A stretch of 64,000 nt of DNA. Source: Martinezella tropici (GTDB taxonomy: Bacteria > Pseudomonadota > Alphaproteobacteria > Rhizobiales > Rhizobiaceae). Shown piece by piece: positions 34,106 through 45,000 of this stretch (within the stretch, counting starts at the first letter, position 1; every line of letters starts with the position of its first letter). Below the pieces are notes generated by a model. That model did no database searches. It saw nothing but the letters and a program-made list of their open reading frames with translations, and was not told where the DNA came from. The DNA is taken from the NCBI GenBank assembly GCA_000799755.1, contig JUHI01000003.1, positions 62,001-126,000 of the forward strand, in the 5' to 3' direction. The translations under genes and the position numbers were made by a program.

Positions 34106-35814
34106 TAGGTTGAATTTGGGGCCAAGGTTCCCTTGATCTGAAATCCGCTGGCATTTTGATCGTCTGGATAATTTGTGTTGACTGGCAGAAGGTCTGCATT
34201 CGGCGCTCGCGTCATTTCACAAGACGCGCGCTTTCCACGCATCGGGATGATCTTGTGGGAAAGGTAGAATTGCGGATCAACGTCAGGGGCGGTCGCGCCG
34301 GTTGTTATGGAAAAATACACAACATCTTCGTACGCCTCAACGGTCGTGGTAGCGCCCGGGAAGGCAGAGATGAAGCTTACCTCCGCACCATTCTGGATGC
34401 TGCGATCAATCGTATCGGACACATTGTTGGAGCCACGCACTACCGAATTGGTGATGATATTCATGCCTCTATTCGTGGTTGTTGTGGATCTATAGTGATT
34501 ACCCTCAACCACGCAGCCGACGGAGTCGGAGCCGCCAATAGTGCAGCCCGTGCTAAAATTGGCGTCTGCCGACAGGCCATTAAGGCCAAAATCGTCAACA
34601 AAGTTATTTCGCATCGTTACGAAAGTCGTTTTCGCCGATCCCTGCGATTGCACCGATAGACCGGCTGAGCCAATACTCCTGATTGTGTTTCGTTCGAAGA
34701 TCGATCCGAAATCGGAGCCGATGCCATCACTCGATGTTGCTGAGCATCCCAAGGAAGCGCCACCAAGCGTTTCATTTCCTTCGAAAATGTTGTCGAGACC
34801 GCCGGCTGATGTAAGCAAATCTCCCGTGCCAAACGCCGCGAAGATACCTGCTGCGGAACTGGAGGTGTTTAATCGAATAGTGTTCGCATCGATGATCTCG
34901 GTAACGAGCGCCTCGTAGCCGCCGCTGTAAATTGCGTAGTGACCAGGTCGCACTTTTTCTAGCGTCGATCCTCCGGTTCTTGTGAATACGCCTGCCACAA
35001 TATTTCCCGCGACCGCCAGAACGCTTTGAGCCGATATGTAGTTTCGCGCAACATAGCAGCCCTGGGATCGCCAGAGAGCGATGGCATGGTTGCCGATATA
35101 GCCGGTAAGACGGTTTCCAGCAATTCGGTGGCCAGCTCTGTCGCCGACGCTGACCGCATTCGCGAAGATCGCGATGACATTGCAATCGAAGATCTCGTTG
35201 TTTGTGATCTGCGCCCGCTTTCCCGAGCTTACAAAGATACCATAGCCCACAATGCCGCCGACCCTGCAGGCGTCTATCCTGACATCATCGGCACGACCAA
35301 TCAGGCAAGCAAATCGGTCGATGTTTAACGACTGCGATCTCCCAGCCTGGTCGCCATCTATTTCGATCCCATTCAGATGCGCCGATCGAGCAAGATAGGT
35401 GTCCCAATCGACCAAAACCGTGAGATCCTTACCTGCCGCCTGCGTGATCCTTCCAGCTCCTGGCATTGACCAAATCGAGACGCCCGGGCGCATTCGAAGC
35501 GGTTGCGTTAGCGAAACCTCCCCCTGCAGGGAAATGGTCGGCAACCCAAGGAAATAAGACGCATCCACAGCTTTCTGCAGATCGCCACCAGCCATGGTGA
35601 GGGTGATCTGCTCCTCATCGATCTCGAAATAGCGGTCGCCGTTCAGGAACCACAGCGCATGGCTTGGCTGGGTTGCCGTTACCGCGAAATACGCTTTCCG
35701 GTCCTCGACATAAACCCGCTGAACGACATCCGGTATTTTGGCCTGTCCCGCCTTCGCGAATTCGCCGATCCAGTCGGCACGGAGCTGGGGGGTGATCCTG
35801 GTGGGTGCGTTCAT
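34084..35814 (-). CDS. Tail spike, right-handed beta-helix protein
   Basis: A 576-residue phage protein. After a head-binding-like N-terminus, repeats such as ACRVGGIVGYGIFVSSG, ITNNEIFDCNVIAIFANA and FERNTIRSIGSAGLSVQSQ show the pectate-lyase/NosD type parallel beta helix (about 150-470). Such spikes bind and often cleave capsule or O-antigen. The last 80 residues form a separate beta domain. Located directly after the first fibre gene. Confidence 0.75.
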   Translation of the reverse strand: MNAPTRITPQLRADWIGEFAKAGQAKIPDVVQRVYVEDRKAYFAVTATQPSHALWFLNGDRYFEIDEEQITLTMAGGDLQKAVDASYFLGLPTISLQGEVSLTQPLRMRPGVSIWSMPGAGRITQAAGKDLTVLVDWDTYLARSAHLNGIEIDGDQAGRSQSLNIDRFACLIGRADDVRIDACRVGGIVGYGIFVSSGKRAQITNNEIFDCNVIAIFANAVSVGDRAGHRIAGNRLTGYIGNHAIALWRSQGCYVARNYISAQSVLAVAGNIVAGVFTRTGGSTLEKVRPGHYAIYSGGYEALVTEIIDANTIRLNTSSSAAGIFAAFGTGDLLTSAGGLDNIFEGNETLGGASLGCSATSSDGIGSDFGSIFERNTIRSIGSAGLSVQSQGSAKTTFVTMRNNFVDDFGLNGLSADANFSTGCTIGGSDSVGCVVEGNHYRSTTTTNRGMNIITNSVVRGSNNVSDTIDRSIQNGAEVSFISAFPGATTTVEAYEDVVYFSITTGATAPDVDPQFYLSHKIIPMRGKRASCEMTRAPNADLLPVNTNYPDDQNASGFQIKGTLAPNSTYHFVARL

Positions 35815-35816
35815 CG

Positions 35817-38078
35817 CTATTCCGCCTTGAAGATGATGCCGTCGAGGGTGATGGTTTGATTGCCGCTGCAGGTCGGAACGATGTTGCCGTTCGAACTGTC
35901 GGCGATCAGAAAGGCGCTCTTGTTGTCGACTGCGCTAACCGTGGAGAACCGCGGATGGATGCCGGCGGGGATAGGGCGATAGCCGGCAGGAAGCGAAAAC
36001 GCGGGGCTACCATTGGCGCCGACGACGAGCTCGCCCGTCAGGTGGACGAAGCCGCCTTGATCCTTGAAATAGGTGATCGGCCGCGCGCCGACGGACGAAC
36101 CGTTGAGAAAGGCCGATATCGCCTGCGCAGGAAACGGCTGCATCGTCGAAGTGCCCGACAGGCGGTTGCCGCCGGTCTGCACATCCCGGCATGTCGAGTT
36201 CCAAAAGATATTCTGGTTGAAGAGCCGGTTGCGTTGAAAGGCGCCGCCGAACCACTTGGTAAATTCGAACGCGGCGCCGAAAGACAGCCAGTTATTTGAC
36301 ATGTCCAGGCCGTACACACCGGTCCCGAAACCGAAGGGATCAGTGACGCAGTACTCGGTATAGTTTCCAACAAAGCGGGCGGACGAGCCGCCATCCGCGA
36401 GGTTGAAGATCTGCCTGCAGCTTTCGAAATCCGAATTCTGGACGACGAGATTATCGGTATGTCCATCAATCCAGAGAAAGCATCCGGAGTTTGCAACGCC
36501 GGCATTGAACGCCTTGCAGCGATCGATGATGGTGTTGTGGGCGGGCGTGTTCGAATAAATCGAATAGCGGCCAACGTTGACCGTCTGAATGCCGACGAAG
36601 CTGACGGCATAGCTGTCCGTCATGTCGAAGCCGTCATTCATGGTATCGAGGAAGATGTTTTCGAATTGGGCGCCATTGGCGTTTTCCAGCCGGATCGCCG
36701 TCTTGCCGGTCTGACTTTGACCGACGAACTGCAGCTGCTCCGCCCGAAAATTCGTGCCGCCCGCCGCCAGAGCGCCGCCCACATACCAGGCATGATCAGC
36801 CACGCCGCTGACATCGATGACCGTACCGGCCCCTTCGCCGACAACGCGCAGCCATTTGCCTGCGGTCTTCGGAAAGGAAATGCTGCTGCCGGCGCCATAA
36901 TGCCCTGCAGGGAGGTAGATCGTGCCGCCGTTGGGAAAGGACATGGCGTCATCGATGGCATCTGCCCATGCGGCGCTATTGTCGAAGGTGCCATTACCCT
37001 TGCCGCCGTAGTCGGCGAGGCTGCGGACTTCCCTGAATTTCTCGGAGACGCTTCGCTTCACATAGGGTGCGGCGAGGGCGGTGTAAGAAAGCTTCGTCGC
37101 CTCGATCGCCGCATCATCGGCAACCTGGACGTTCCGCACGCTCTGCATTAGCGGTACGGCAGCCGCAATGCTTATTGGCATGCCGATTCCGAGCTTGACT
37201 TGGAGCGTGACCTCGGGCCAATCGCCGTCAACCGGCGTGATCAAGCCTTCCGTCACATTGAAAGTATCCTCATTTTGCAGGACGCCATCCAATGCCATCC
37301 AGAGCACATGGTGCTTGGTGACCTCAGCATTCTCGACGTCAGCCGACTGCACATCACCGCCCACTTGGAAGGTGTAGACCATTGGCAATGCTGCGGAGAT
37401 TTGATTGGTAATCGAGGCCAGCGCAGCAACTGCGCCATCTCGTGCCAATTCAGCTGCATCCCTCGCCGTGACAGCAGCGTCGCGCGCCGCATAGATGAGA
37501 CTTGCGACGGCCGTGTCTGACAAAAGATAGAAGAGGGTTCCCAGCCTTATCCCAAGGAGGAAACCAGGCGTAAGGTCTCCATCCGCAATATCTTGGCCGC
37601 TCCGGGTCTTTACGATCAAAGGCGGCTGATTATTGAAGGTGACCGTTACTGGAGACGTTGCGTTCTGGACCGCAATTGGAACCGAAACCAACATACCATT
37701 GGTGACCGGAATTGAGGTTGTCGCTCTGATCGCTGAGGAGGTACCAGTCCCGGCGTTCGCCGCAACAATGAACGAATATGGCAATGGCAACGCAAATGAC
37801 CACGCTCCAGAACCACTTGAGCCACTTTTACGATAGATGCCGTTCGACGTAGCATTTCCGTCCGCATACACCCACGCCATCGTATCTGCAGCATGCGCAA
37901 GATCGGCATTGAGTTGTGCTAGAGTTTGCTTGGCAATTGTCCCGGCGCCAGACGCGATGGCGTCTGCAGCAGCTTCGAGCTGGCTGCCCCAAGCGCGGAC
38001 GTCTGGCTTGTACGGTTGCTTTGGCGCGCCGGTGGGACCATCAGCGAAGATGATTTCGGCATTTGGGCTAAAAGGCAT
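35817..38078 (-). CDS. Tail fibre/spike with pectate-lyase superfamily domain
   Basis: A 753-residue tail protein. The N-terminal 180 residues look like a fibre attachment module, followed by a short coiled coil (AARDAAVTARDAAELARDGA). REVRSLADYGGKGNGTFDNS near 345-365 is the hallmark entry of phage pectate-lyase-like spikes, and YLPAGHYGAGSSISFP starts the beta helix. The C-terminus is a small beta domain. Together with the second spike it is the probable host-range determinant. Confidence 0.82.
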   Translation of the reverse strand: MPFSPNAEIIFADGPTGAPKQPYKPDVRAWGSQLEAAADAIASGAGTIAKQTLAQLNADLAHAADTMAWVYADGNATSNGIYRKSGSSGSGAWSFALPLPYSFIVAANAGTGTSSAIRATTSIPVTNGMLVSVPIAVQNATSPVTVTFNNQPPLIVKTRSGQDIADGDLTPGFLLGIRLGTLFYLLSDTAVASLIYAARDAAVTARDAAELARDGAVAALASITNQISAALPMVYTFQVGGDVQSADVENAEVTKHHVLWMALDGVLQNEDTFNVTEGLITPVDGDWPEVTLQVKLGIGMPISIAAAVPLMQSVRNVQVADDAAIEATKLSYTALAAPYVKRSVSEKFREVRSLADYGGKGNGTFDNSAAWADAIDDAMSFPNGGTIYLPAGHYGAGSSISFPKTAGKWLRVVGEGAGTVIDVSGVADHAWYVGGALAAGGTNFRAEQLQFVGQSQTGKTAIRLENANGAQFENIFLDTMNDGFDMTDSYAVSFVGIQTVNVGRYSIYSNTPAHNTIIDRCKAFNAGVANSGCFLWIDGHTDNLVVQNSDFESCRQIFNLADGGSSARFVGNYTEYCVTDPFGFGTGVYGLDMSNNWLSFGAAFEFTKWFGGAFQRNRLFNQNIFWNSTCRDVQTGGNRLSGTSTMQPFPAQAISAFLNGSSVGARPITYFKDQGGFVHLTGELVVGANGSPAFSLPAGYRPIPAGIHPRFSTVSAVDNKSAFLIADSSNGNIVPTCSGNQTITLDGIIFKAE

Positions 38079-38144
38079 AAGCTCCTCCGAGCTTCGCCAC
38101 TCCGGCTTTGAGACCAGAAGAACGAGGCAAGTTTGCTGGATTGA

Positions 38145-40346
38145 CTAGGAGACTGTGAATGCACCGGTTGCGACGGGAGTCCCTGCCACACCGGATCGAT
38201 TGAGAGACACAATCCAGGCGTACTTGACGCCTGCAGTAAGTGTTATGGTGGCGGACGAGAACGCGTTCGGCGCGCCGCTCGTCGGCGGAGAAACCGCTGT
38301 CGCTGTCGCGAAGTTATTGGTCGTATTCCAATAGATCCGAGCAGCTGCATAGTTCCCGCTATTAGGAGCGGTCCAGTTGATAGTTGCGTTCCCGGTCCCC
38401 GGCGATACAGACGGGTTGATTACTGGGCCGGCCGGGGTGGGATCCGCCGTCGTATGAACAGTTTCGGTCGGCGACCGTGGTCCATATGATCCGTCAGAGC
38501 CGATGTAACCGGCTTGGACGTCGAGATCGACATCAACGGGAACTGGGCCGGTGTTCAGCTCTACATACCCGCCAGAGGCGCCCCATGTCGGGAACTGCTG
38601 TTCGATCCAAGCGCTGTTGGAACCGGAGACCCGATAGAAGATAACCGGTGTCCAACTGGTCGATTCCGGATCGAGCAAAAGCACCCGAAGGTAGACAGAG
38701 CCTCCATTGGCCTTTGCCTGAACAGTGTTGATGACGCCGGGCGGTATCTTGTCGGTACCGAGAGTATTCGGGACCGGCGGCTGCATCCCCTCGTCAACCA
38801 CAGGGTTCCAATCGTCGATATTGTCCGGGTGCTGAATAAGGTCCATGCTGAACCCGCCACGCGTGATGGCGACGGTTGGACGTCGGTTCTCAAACACCTT
38901 ACCATTGCACTTCGGCAGTCGGACCGGTGTGAGCAATCGCACCCACCGGCAATAGACAGCATTGAAACCAGACAAGCGGCTATCGATCGATCCCCTGACC
39001 TTCTGTCGCTCTCGAAGCCAGTCTCGTTTTCCAAGGCGTCGCGCTTGGCGCCATTGTTGGCAATAGCGATAGTCGCCTGTCTTCGCCAAGACGCGTCCAG
39101 CTTCCATTTGAGCCGTATTGTCTTCGAAATAGTCGGTATCGCATGTCGAATATCCTGTGTCGGGATAGGTAAACCTCGGCACGAGCCGGTTGCATTCGTC
39201 CTCGAAGAGGACGTCATATTGTATCTGATGGCCGATGATATCGGCATCAGTCAGCGTCTCTACTCGGCTCTCGCGGAACTTACCGACTGTGAGCAGGAGG
39301 GCGCCATCGCCACGCTCGATCGTCCATCCGTCGCAGCTCGCGAGTATGGCCTGTGTCCCGACCTTCGGGCCATTGTCTGTCGTGTCCCAGCCGTTTGTTT
39401 CGTAGCGCTTCTCAGTTCCGCCGGATGCCCGAGGGACATCTTCGTCGCAGATGTTCGCCTCTTCGATCCACATATCGAGAACTGGCAAGATCGCCTTTCG
39501 ATAGTCTCGACGGTTTCCGAACTCGTTGAAGCATTCATGCCAGCAAAGAACCAAGGCGCTGTTACGGGTCCAGACCCAGGCGGCCGGGTTTCCGGGATCG
39601 GCACTGATGCGAAAATCCCAGCAGAACGCACCATCAACCTCTACAGAAACTTGTGGTGCGCCATACGGGAAGCGCTTGTTCTGGTTCTTCGCAGGCGCAG
39701 AGGTAGCGATCATGGCGACAGAGGCCTGACCATCTCCACGGTGGTTATAGGTCCAGATCCCGGAAGCAGAGAGTGGATCGGCAATCGGAGCGTAGGCCGT
39801 TTCGGTGGAAAGCCCCAACCGTGTCAGCAGCCTGACGTTATCTCCATACCTTCCATCATCATCGTTGGTGGTGACGCCATTGGCATCGATGAAAACCTCG
39901 TCGTCATGGAGCCAGTAGCGGTTGATCGACTTCACACGGTGAGCGACCAGAGCCTGGACGGCATAGAGATAGTTGCCGCTCGCTTCCCAGAGCATGTAGG
40001 CACCGGCAAGACGGTTGCGCCCGACAGCCCAGACGCGCGAGGGTGTGCTCTGTGTCTTCGGTACTCGCCCATCTTCGGGGTCCGGTGGTTTCGGCGCCAA
40101 GAGGGCCTGTATGCCGATAGCCAGCGCGGTTGTCGCGAGCGCCGAGGCGATTGAGGCGAAGGTGATCGTCTGCGCGCCGATCGTGATGCCGGCGGTACCG
40201 AACACAGCGGTGAAAATTGGCGTGAAAATCGGGTCATAGACCGGCGCCGGGCGAACTAGCGAGCTGCTAGCATATAGGGAATACTCCCAGCCCCGCCGAA
40301 GAGCCTCTTCAGACGACAGGTTTTCATACAAAGTGCGCAAGCTCAT
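38145..40346 (-). CDS. Tail tip / host-specificity J-like protein
   Basis: A 733-residue protein. A hydrophobic N-terminal segment (AVFGTAGITIGAQTITFASI, about 40-75) is common in tip-attachment proteins of siphophages. The middle matches the phage tail tip pattern (RVWAVGRNRLAGAYMLWEAS). The last 100 residues form a fibronectin-III-like domain (NPSVSPGTGNATINWTAP). It would make the baseplate centre that carries the spikes. Its ATG overlaps the upstream gene stop by four bases; a longer frame to 40418 has no ribosome site. Confidence 0.78.
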   Translation of the reverse strand: MSLRTLYENLSSEEALRRGWEYSLYASSSLVRPAPVYDPIFTPIFTAVFGTAGITIGAQTITFASIASALATTALAIGIQALLAPKPPDPEDGRVPKTQSTPSRVWAVGRNRLAGAYMLWEASGNYLYAVQALVAHRVKSINRYWLHDDEVFIDANGVTTNDDDGRYGDNVRLLTRLGLSTETAYAPIADPLSASGIWTYNHRGDGQASVAMIATSAPAKNQNKRFPYGAPQVSVEVDGAFCWDFRISADPGNPAAWVWTRNSALVLCWHECFNEFGNRRDYRKAILPVLDMWIEEANICDEDVPRASGGTEKRYETNGWDTTDNGPKVGTQAILASCDGWTIERGDGALLLTVGKFRESRVETLTDADIIGHQIQYDVLFEDECNRLVPRFTYPDTGYSTCDTDYFEDNTAQMEAGRVLAKTGDYRYCQQWRQARRLGKRDWLRERQKVRGSIDSRLSGFNAVYCRWVRLLTPVRLPKCNGKVFENRRPTVAITRGGFSMDLIQHPDNIDDWNPVVDEGMQPPVPNTLGTDKIPPGVINTVQAKANGGSVYLRVLLLDPESTSWTPVIFYRVSGSNSAWIEQQFPTWGASGGYVELNTGPVPVDVDLDVQAGYIGSDGSYGPRSPTETVHTTADPTPAGPVINPSVSPGTGNATINWTAPNSGNYAAARIYWNTTNNFATATAVSPPTSGAPNAFSSATITLTAGVKYAWIVSLNRSGVAGTPVATGAFTVS

Positions 40347-40750
40347 TGCGGCACTTCCCATGCCGCAATCCACTCGGCAGGCTTCCCGACGACGCCGGCA
40401 GGCCCAAGGCAAGCCCATAGCGGGCCGAACCGGATAGCGCCAATCTCTGTCATTTCGCCGTCAAGGCTGGATGGTGCACGGATGATCCCGATATCGCCGT
40501 TGCGGGGATCGCTGGTGCGCTTGATGCCTGCTCGCGCGGCGACGGTGTCGACCAGCGCAATGATCCCGCCATGCGAAGTGATCAGGGCAGTCGCCTCTTC
40601 TGCCGTCGAATAGGTGCCACGGAACTCGGCAACCGGATCCGTACCGGTAACATGAGCGACCCATGAGGCGCAGAACATCAGGCAATCGTCGCCGCCTTGG
40701 CCGCCCCAGCGGAACCGGTGCGCACCCTCAAGCCAATCTCTCAGTATCAT
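40343..40750 (-). CDS. Tail assembly protein, DUF6950/NlpC-P60-like position
   Basis: A 135-residue protein beginning MILRDWLEGAHRFRWGGQGG. DDCLMFCASWVAHVTG holds a Cys in the place where NlpC/P60 peptidases carry the nucleophile, and the following ITSHGGIIALVDTVAARAG fits DUF6950. The gene lies where lambda K-like tail peptidases sit, between tail-tip genes. Peptidase activity is unproven. GAGG precedes the ATG. Confidence 0.65.
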   Translation of the reverse strand: MILRDWLEGAHRFRWGGQGGDDCLMFCASWVAHVTGTDPVAEFRGTYSTAEEATALITSHGGIIALVDTVAARAGIKRTSDPRNGDIGIIRAPSSLDGEMTEIGAIRFGPLWACLGPAGVVGKPAEWIAAWEVPQ

Positions 40751-40757
40751 GGATGCC

Positions 40758-41354
40758 TCAGTAATTCGGCCAAACCGGTGCAATGCCGCGCGCCAGGCGC
40801 TGCACTTGCTTGCAAAAGTCGTCAGTCGGCGATCGAGCCTTCTGTTGGGCGTCTGACCAGAGCGCCAGCGCCGGCCGGGATCGCGTCACGCTCCCAGCGA
40901 CAACGGAAAGCATGAGGGTGATGCTGGTATCGCCATTGTCGCCGGCCTGCCCGACCTCAGAAGGATGCGAGGCCGTCCCGTTCCAAATCGGAATGACTGG
41001 TGCCAATGGCTGATAGTAATCGTCGAGCACCATCAGCCCGACTTGCACGGCGGCGCCCCGAACCGGCGGAATGCTGTCCATCGTCTTAGCGGCTAACCCG
41101 GGCGTGATGCCCGAGAGGGTGAAGTCGACGTTGTCGGCCGTGCCATTGATCAGCATTTCCAGCGTAGGGACGCCGATGAGGTAGCCACCACCAATATAGA
41201 CCGTCCCTTCCGGGTCGATGCTGTCGAAACGGGCTGTCTTGTCCTCGACGCCAAACCAGACGTGCAGGGCCGGGTCTGTCGCGACACGAAGGAAGATGCC
41301 AAGCGCGTGGCTCTGGCGCATCGCTGCGATAATGTTGTCGGGCAGGTATCCCAT
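40758..41354 (-). CDS. Phage minor tail protein
   Basis: A 198-residue protein (MGYLPDNIIAAMRQSHALGI). Beta-rich, with no known enzyme motif. Its position between the tape measure and tip genes, and one-base overlap with the preceding gene, indicate a distal tail or baseplate protein. Family not recognised with certainty. Confidence 0.65.
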   Translation of the reverse strand: MGYLPDNIIAAMRQSHALGIFLRVATDPALHVWFGVEDKTARFDSIDPEGTVYIGGGYLIGVPTLEMLINGTADNVDFTLSGITPGLAAKTMDSIPPVRGAAVQVGLMVLDDYYQPLAPVIPIWNGTASHPSEVGQAGDNGDTSITLMLSVVAGSVTRSRPALALWSDAQQKARSPTDDFCKQVQRLARGIAPVWPNY

Positions 41355-42088
41355 CAGAACGCCTCAGTGAACTGAAGGGTCGGCCGGGACTGGTACCAAG
41401 CCTCGTAATCCCATGGCAGCGTGAAGCCCTTAGGCAGCTTCATAACACACATCGGCCTAGCCAGTTCGACACGAGTGCCGACAGTGATCGCTTCCCTCAA
41501 TGCAGGCCCGATCGCCAGCCTGTAAATCGGATCCTCGTCAAAGCTGACTGACTGGACTTCCCAATAGCGATAGGCTCGCCAACCCTTGATGGGATGGTAG
41601 ATCGAGAACCAATCAGACCAGCGAAGAGGCCGCGCGCCGCCAAGCACTTGCATTTCGATGATGCCAGCACCCGCGCCGGCGTTGGCCGTGACAACGGCAT
41701 AAACCGACGCCTGCGAGTATCCGGAATCATCGGAAAAGAACGAGCCATCGGAATGCGGGATATGATCAACTATCGGGCGCTGTTTGCCTCCAATGATCGG
41801 AAATGGGCCGATCCCATCGTTGATGATCGGCACGTTGAAGAACCGGAATCCTCCATTTCCTCTAGCACCCAGCCAGTTGATGACTTCATGGCGCTCCATA
41901 TCGTCGCCCTGAAGGACGCAACGCTCGTAGGTGGCTGTCACCCTGCCACCGCCGCCAATCTCGATCGAGATTTCCTCACCGAACGAGTTGGTGCCGCCGC
42001 TAATCCCAGATCCGACCACATCGAAGCTTGCCTTCGTCGGTCTGAGATACAGAATGGGGACGGTGGGCTGATTGATAAAGCTGCCCAT
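41354..42088 (-). CDS. Phage distal tail-type protein
   Basis: A 244-residue protein. It starts MGSFINQPTVPILYLRPTKA and includes VINWLGARGNGGFRFFNVP and a C-terminal beta domain. The gene follows the tape measure gene immediately, the place of distal tail (Dit) proteins in siphophages. Function inferred from position. Confidence 0.6.
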   Translation of the reverse strand: MGSFINQPTVPILYLRPTKASFDVVGSGISGGTNSFGEEISIEIGGGGRVTATYERCVLQGDDMERHEVINWLGARGNGGFRFFNVPIINDGIGPFPIIGGKQRPIVDHIPHSDGSFFSDDSGYSQASVYAVVTANAGAGAGIIEMQVLGGARPLRWSDWFSIYHPIKGWRAYRYWEVQSVSFDEDPIYRLAIGPALREAITVGTRVELARPMCVMKLPKGFTLPWDYEAWYQSRPTLQFTEAF

Positions 42089-42090
42089 CG

Positions 42091-45000
42091 TTACCCCTTC
42101 TGATTTCCATAGCGAGCTTGCAGGACACCAAAGCCGCCGCGGCGCTGTTGCGTATTGTATTCGCTCAGGGCAGCACCGACGCCCTGCTGAACGAGCGAGC
42201 GGATATGCTCGTCGCCGCTTGCGCCTTCGACATTGACCGTAAGCGCCTGGTTTTGCTGCGGCTGATTAGAATTGGCAGCCAGAGCGGACATCAGCTTGTG
42301 ATTGCTGGTGACCTGAGAGCCTTGCGGCAAGTTCAGCAGCTCTGGACCGTTTTCACCAACGATTGCCGGGCCGCCGGGAGAATAGTTCGTGCCGGTGGCG
42401 AAGCCTTTGAAAGGCACCGCGTTCGACCCAATGTTGAAGCCGGATGAAGCGCTGGCGGCAGGCTTGAATAGGTTGCCCAGCCATCCGAAGAGACCACCGC
42501 CGCCAGAAGCCGCGCCTGCCGCACCGCTGCTGAGAGACGAGCCAAGCTGGCCGAGGCCATTGCCAAGCGACCCTAAACCCTGGGTCGCGTCAGTCGTCGT
42601 GCTTCCGAACTTCGACAATGCATCATTTGCCGCAGTGAGCCGTCCAGAGAAGTTGTCCGCGCCTTCGGGGTTGCCCCAAGAGAAGCCGCGAGGCCGCTCG
42701 AAGCCTGCAAAGGCCGCTGTGGCTCCCCGAACATCCGTGGACTTCATCAGAGCCTGGAATGCCTTGTTTTCCGGACCCTGTAGCTCTGACCACGCGTGTT
42801 CGAGCTGCCCGTTGGTACCGCTCGACAAGAGCCCACTTCCGCCGCCGCGTGCGGCGTGGTGCTGGAATAGCCCAAACGCCTTGCCAGCATCGCCGATCGC
42901 ATTCGGATTGAAGCTGCTCTCGGCTTTCATGTTGCCGAGGACGCCAGCAATCTGATGAGGTGCAAGCCCCTTGCCCGCGAAGAAATTCCAAGCTTGAGCG
43001 TCAACTCCCGTTAGAGCAGTCGCCGACGCGGCAGCCTGTCCAGCACCGGAAGTGCCACCAAGAAGCTTGGCGCCGACGCTCGTTGCGGCACTCCCGACCG
43101 ATCCAGCCTGCCCCTTAGAACCGGTGATCCAGTCAGCGAAGATATTGCCGATCCCGTCAAAAAACTTCTCCCAGAGCTTCGACGCCTCATTTTCGAGCGA
43201 GGTCTGAAAGCCCTTGAGGAAGGCTTTGCCGATATTGTGGCTGCCGGAAATCAGCTCGTTGCTGAATGCGTTGCCAAACTGCTTGGCTTGGTCTTTCGCA
43301 TCCTGCCAATCGAGCTGCTTGCCGATGCGCTGACCGTTTGCGTCGTTCGGGTTTTCGGAGAGCCCATATTGCCGCTGGGTCTGGACGATCTGGCGATCTC
43401 GCGAGGAAAGCAGGGCGTCCGACATGTTCCGGTTCATATCGAAGTTGAATTGCACCTGGTTTCGCTGGGCAACAAGCTTCTCATATTCCGCGGTGGCGAC
43501 CTTGATCTGTTCGATCTGCTTGGCGAAGACCTTCTGAAATTCGCTTTCGCTCGTGATTCCCTGCTGCGCTGCCTGTTGGCGAAGCTGGGCCAATAGCTGG
43601 ATCTGCTCACGAGCCGCCGTAGCGGCAGCACCGGTCTTGCCGATGAGATCGATATCCTCTTGCTGCTGCTCAAGCAGCCGGCGAAGGTTCATTGACCGCT
43701 CGCGGTCGGCATCGGCTTGCTGTCGGTTGACCTGCGCGCGAGCAATCGCCTCGGCATCGTTGATGCGCTGCGCGCGCTCCGGATCGGTCTCACCATCATT
43801 GTGCTGTGCCTCAGCAGCCGCTCGAGCCGCAGCGATCTTCTCTGCCGGCGTGCGGGCATTGATACCAGCAACCTGAGCGTTGAAGCCCTCACGGGCATAG
43901 CCCATGCGCTGATCAGCCATTGCGGCGTTGGTCTTGGCGATTTCCGCTGCTTGCTTAGACAGAAGGTCGACTGGCAGTCCAGCGCCGCGAAGCTGATCGG
44001 CAATGCGGCGCTGTTCGGGCGAGCGGCCCAACTGGTCGCGCTGGAACGACAGATCGTTGCTTAGCTGGGCACGCGCCCGAGCCTCGACGAGCCGGCCATA
44101 TTCAGCCGACAACGTCTTGATGCTCTCAAGTTCCTTGCCATAGATCTCGCTGAACTTGCCTTCGGCCTCGACGCCGTTCTTGATTGCCTCGAGGCGGATC
44201 TGCGACGTCAACTCATACTGCTTGCGCAGCGAGGCTTGTTCCGCGCCTGACTTGCCGACGAGGCTGATTTCCTGCTGCTGGTCGGATATCGCCGACTGAA
44301 TGGCGGTCGACCGGCTGAGAGCGGCATCGCGCAATTCGCGAGCTTGACGGTTGCGCTCTGCCTCGACGGCGCGCGCGGCTCGACCGGCAACGCCGCCGCC
44401 TTCATCCATGTTGGTGGGGCGCTGCGCACGAGACACCCGATCGGCAGCAGCGAGCCGCTCCGAGAACGTGCGCGCGTTCTGCTGCTGCTGATCAGCGTCA
44501 AACTGTTCTGTCACCTGACGAAGGGTCGCGGCGCGGCGTGCAACGTATCCCGGGAGATTATCCCGATCTCGCATCCCCGGCCTGGTATCTTCGCGGTCGA
44601 TCGCTTGCAGGGTACGACGCAGGGTCTCGGCTTGCTGGGCGAGCTTGACGATATCGCCGCCCTTCGAGATCAACTCGTCGGCAAGCTTCGAGATGCCCTT
44701 TTCTTCGCCGATACGGTGAACTTGATCGGTGAAGGCGGAAAGGCCATCGACACCGCGGACCTTCAAGATGTTGATGGCATCCTGGAAAGGCTTGAATTTT
44801 CCACCGACAGAGAAAGCCTTGTCGGCAAGGCCTTCGACCGCGTCCGCGGCGGCGCGAAGGGCCATCGGATCTTTCGACGTCAGAGCAAGGGTGTTGTAGA
44901 GATTTTCGACGTCCTCGTTGAACTTCTCCAATCCCGGCTGCCCGCTCTTCACGCGCGCCAGAAGGTCGCTCACTGCCGAGCCGAATTGCTTCTGATCTCC

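Noticed and set aside
38514..40154. A 546-codon open frame on the plus strand
   Set aside because: Fully antisense to the tail tip gene, with shadow-type composition.
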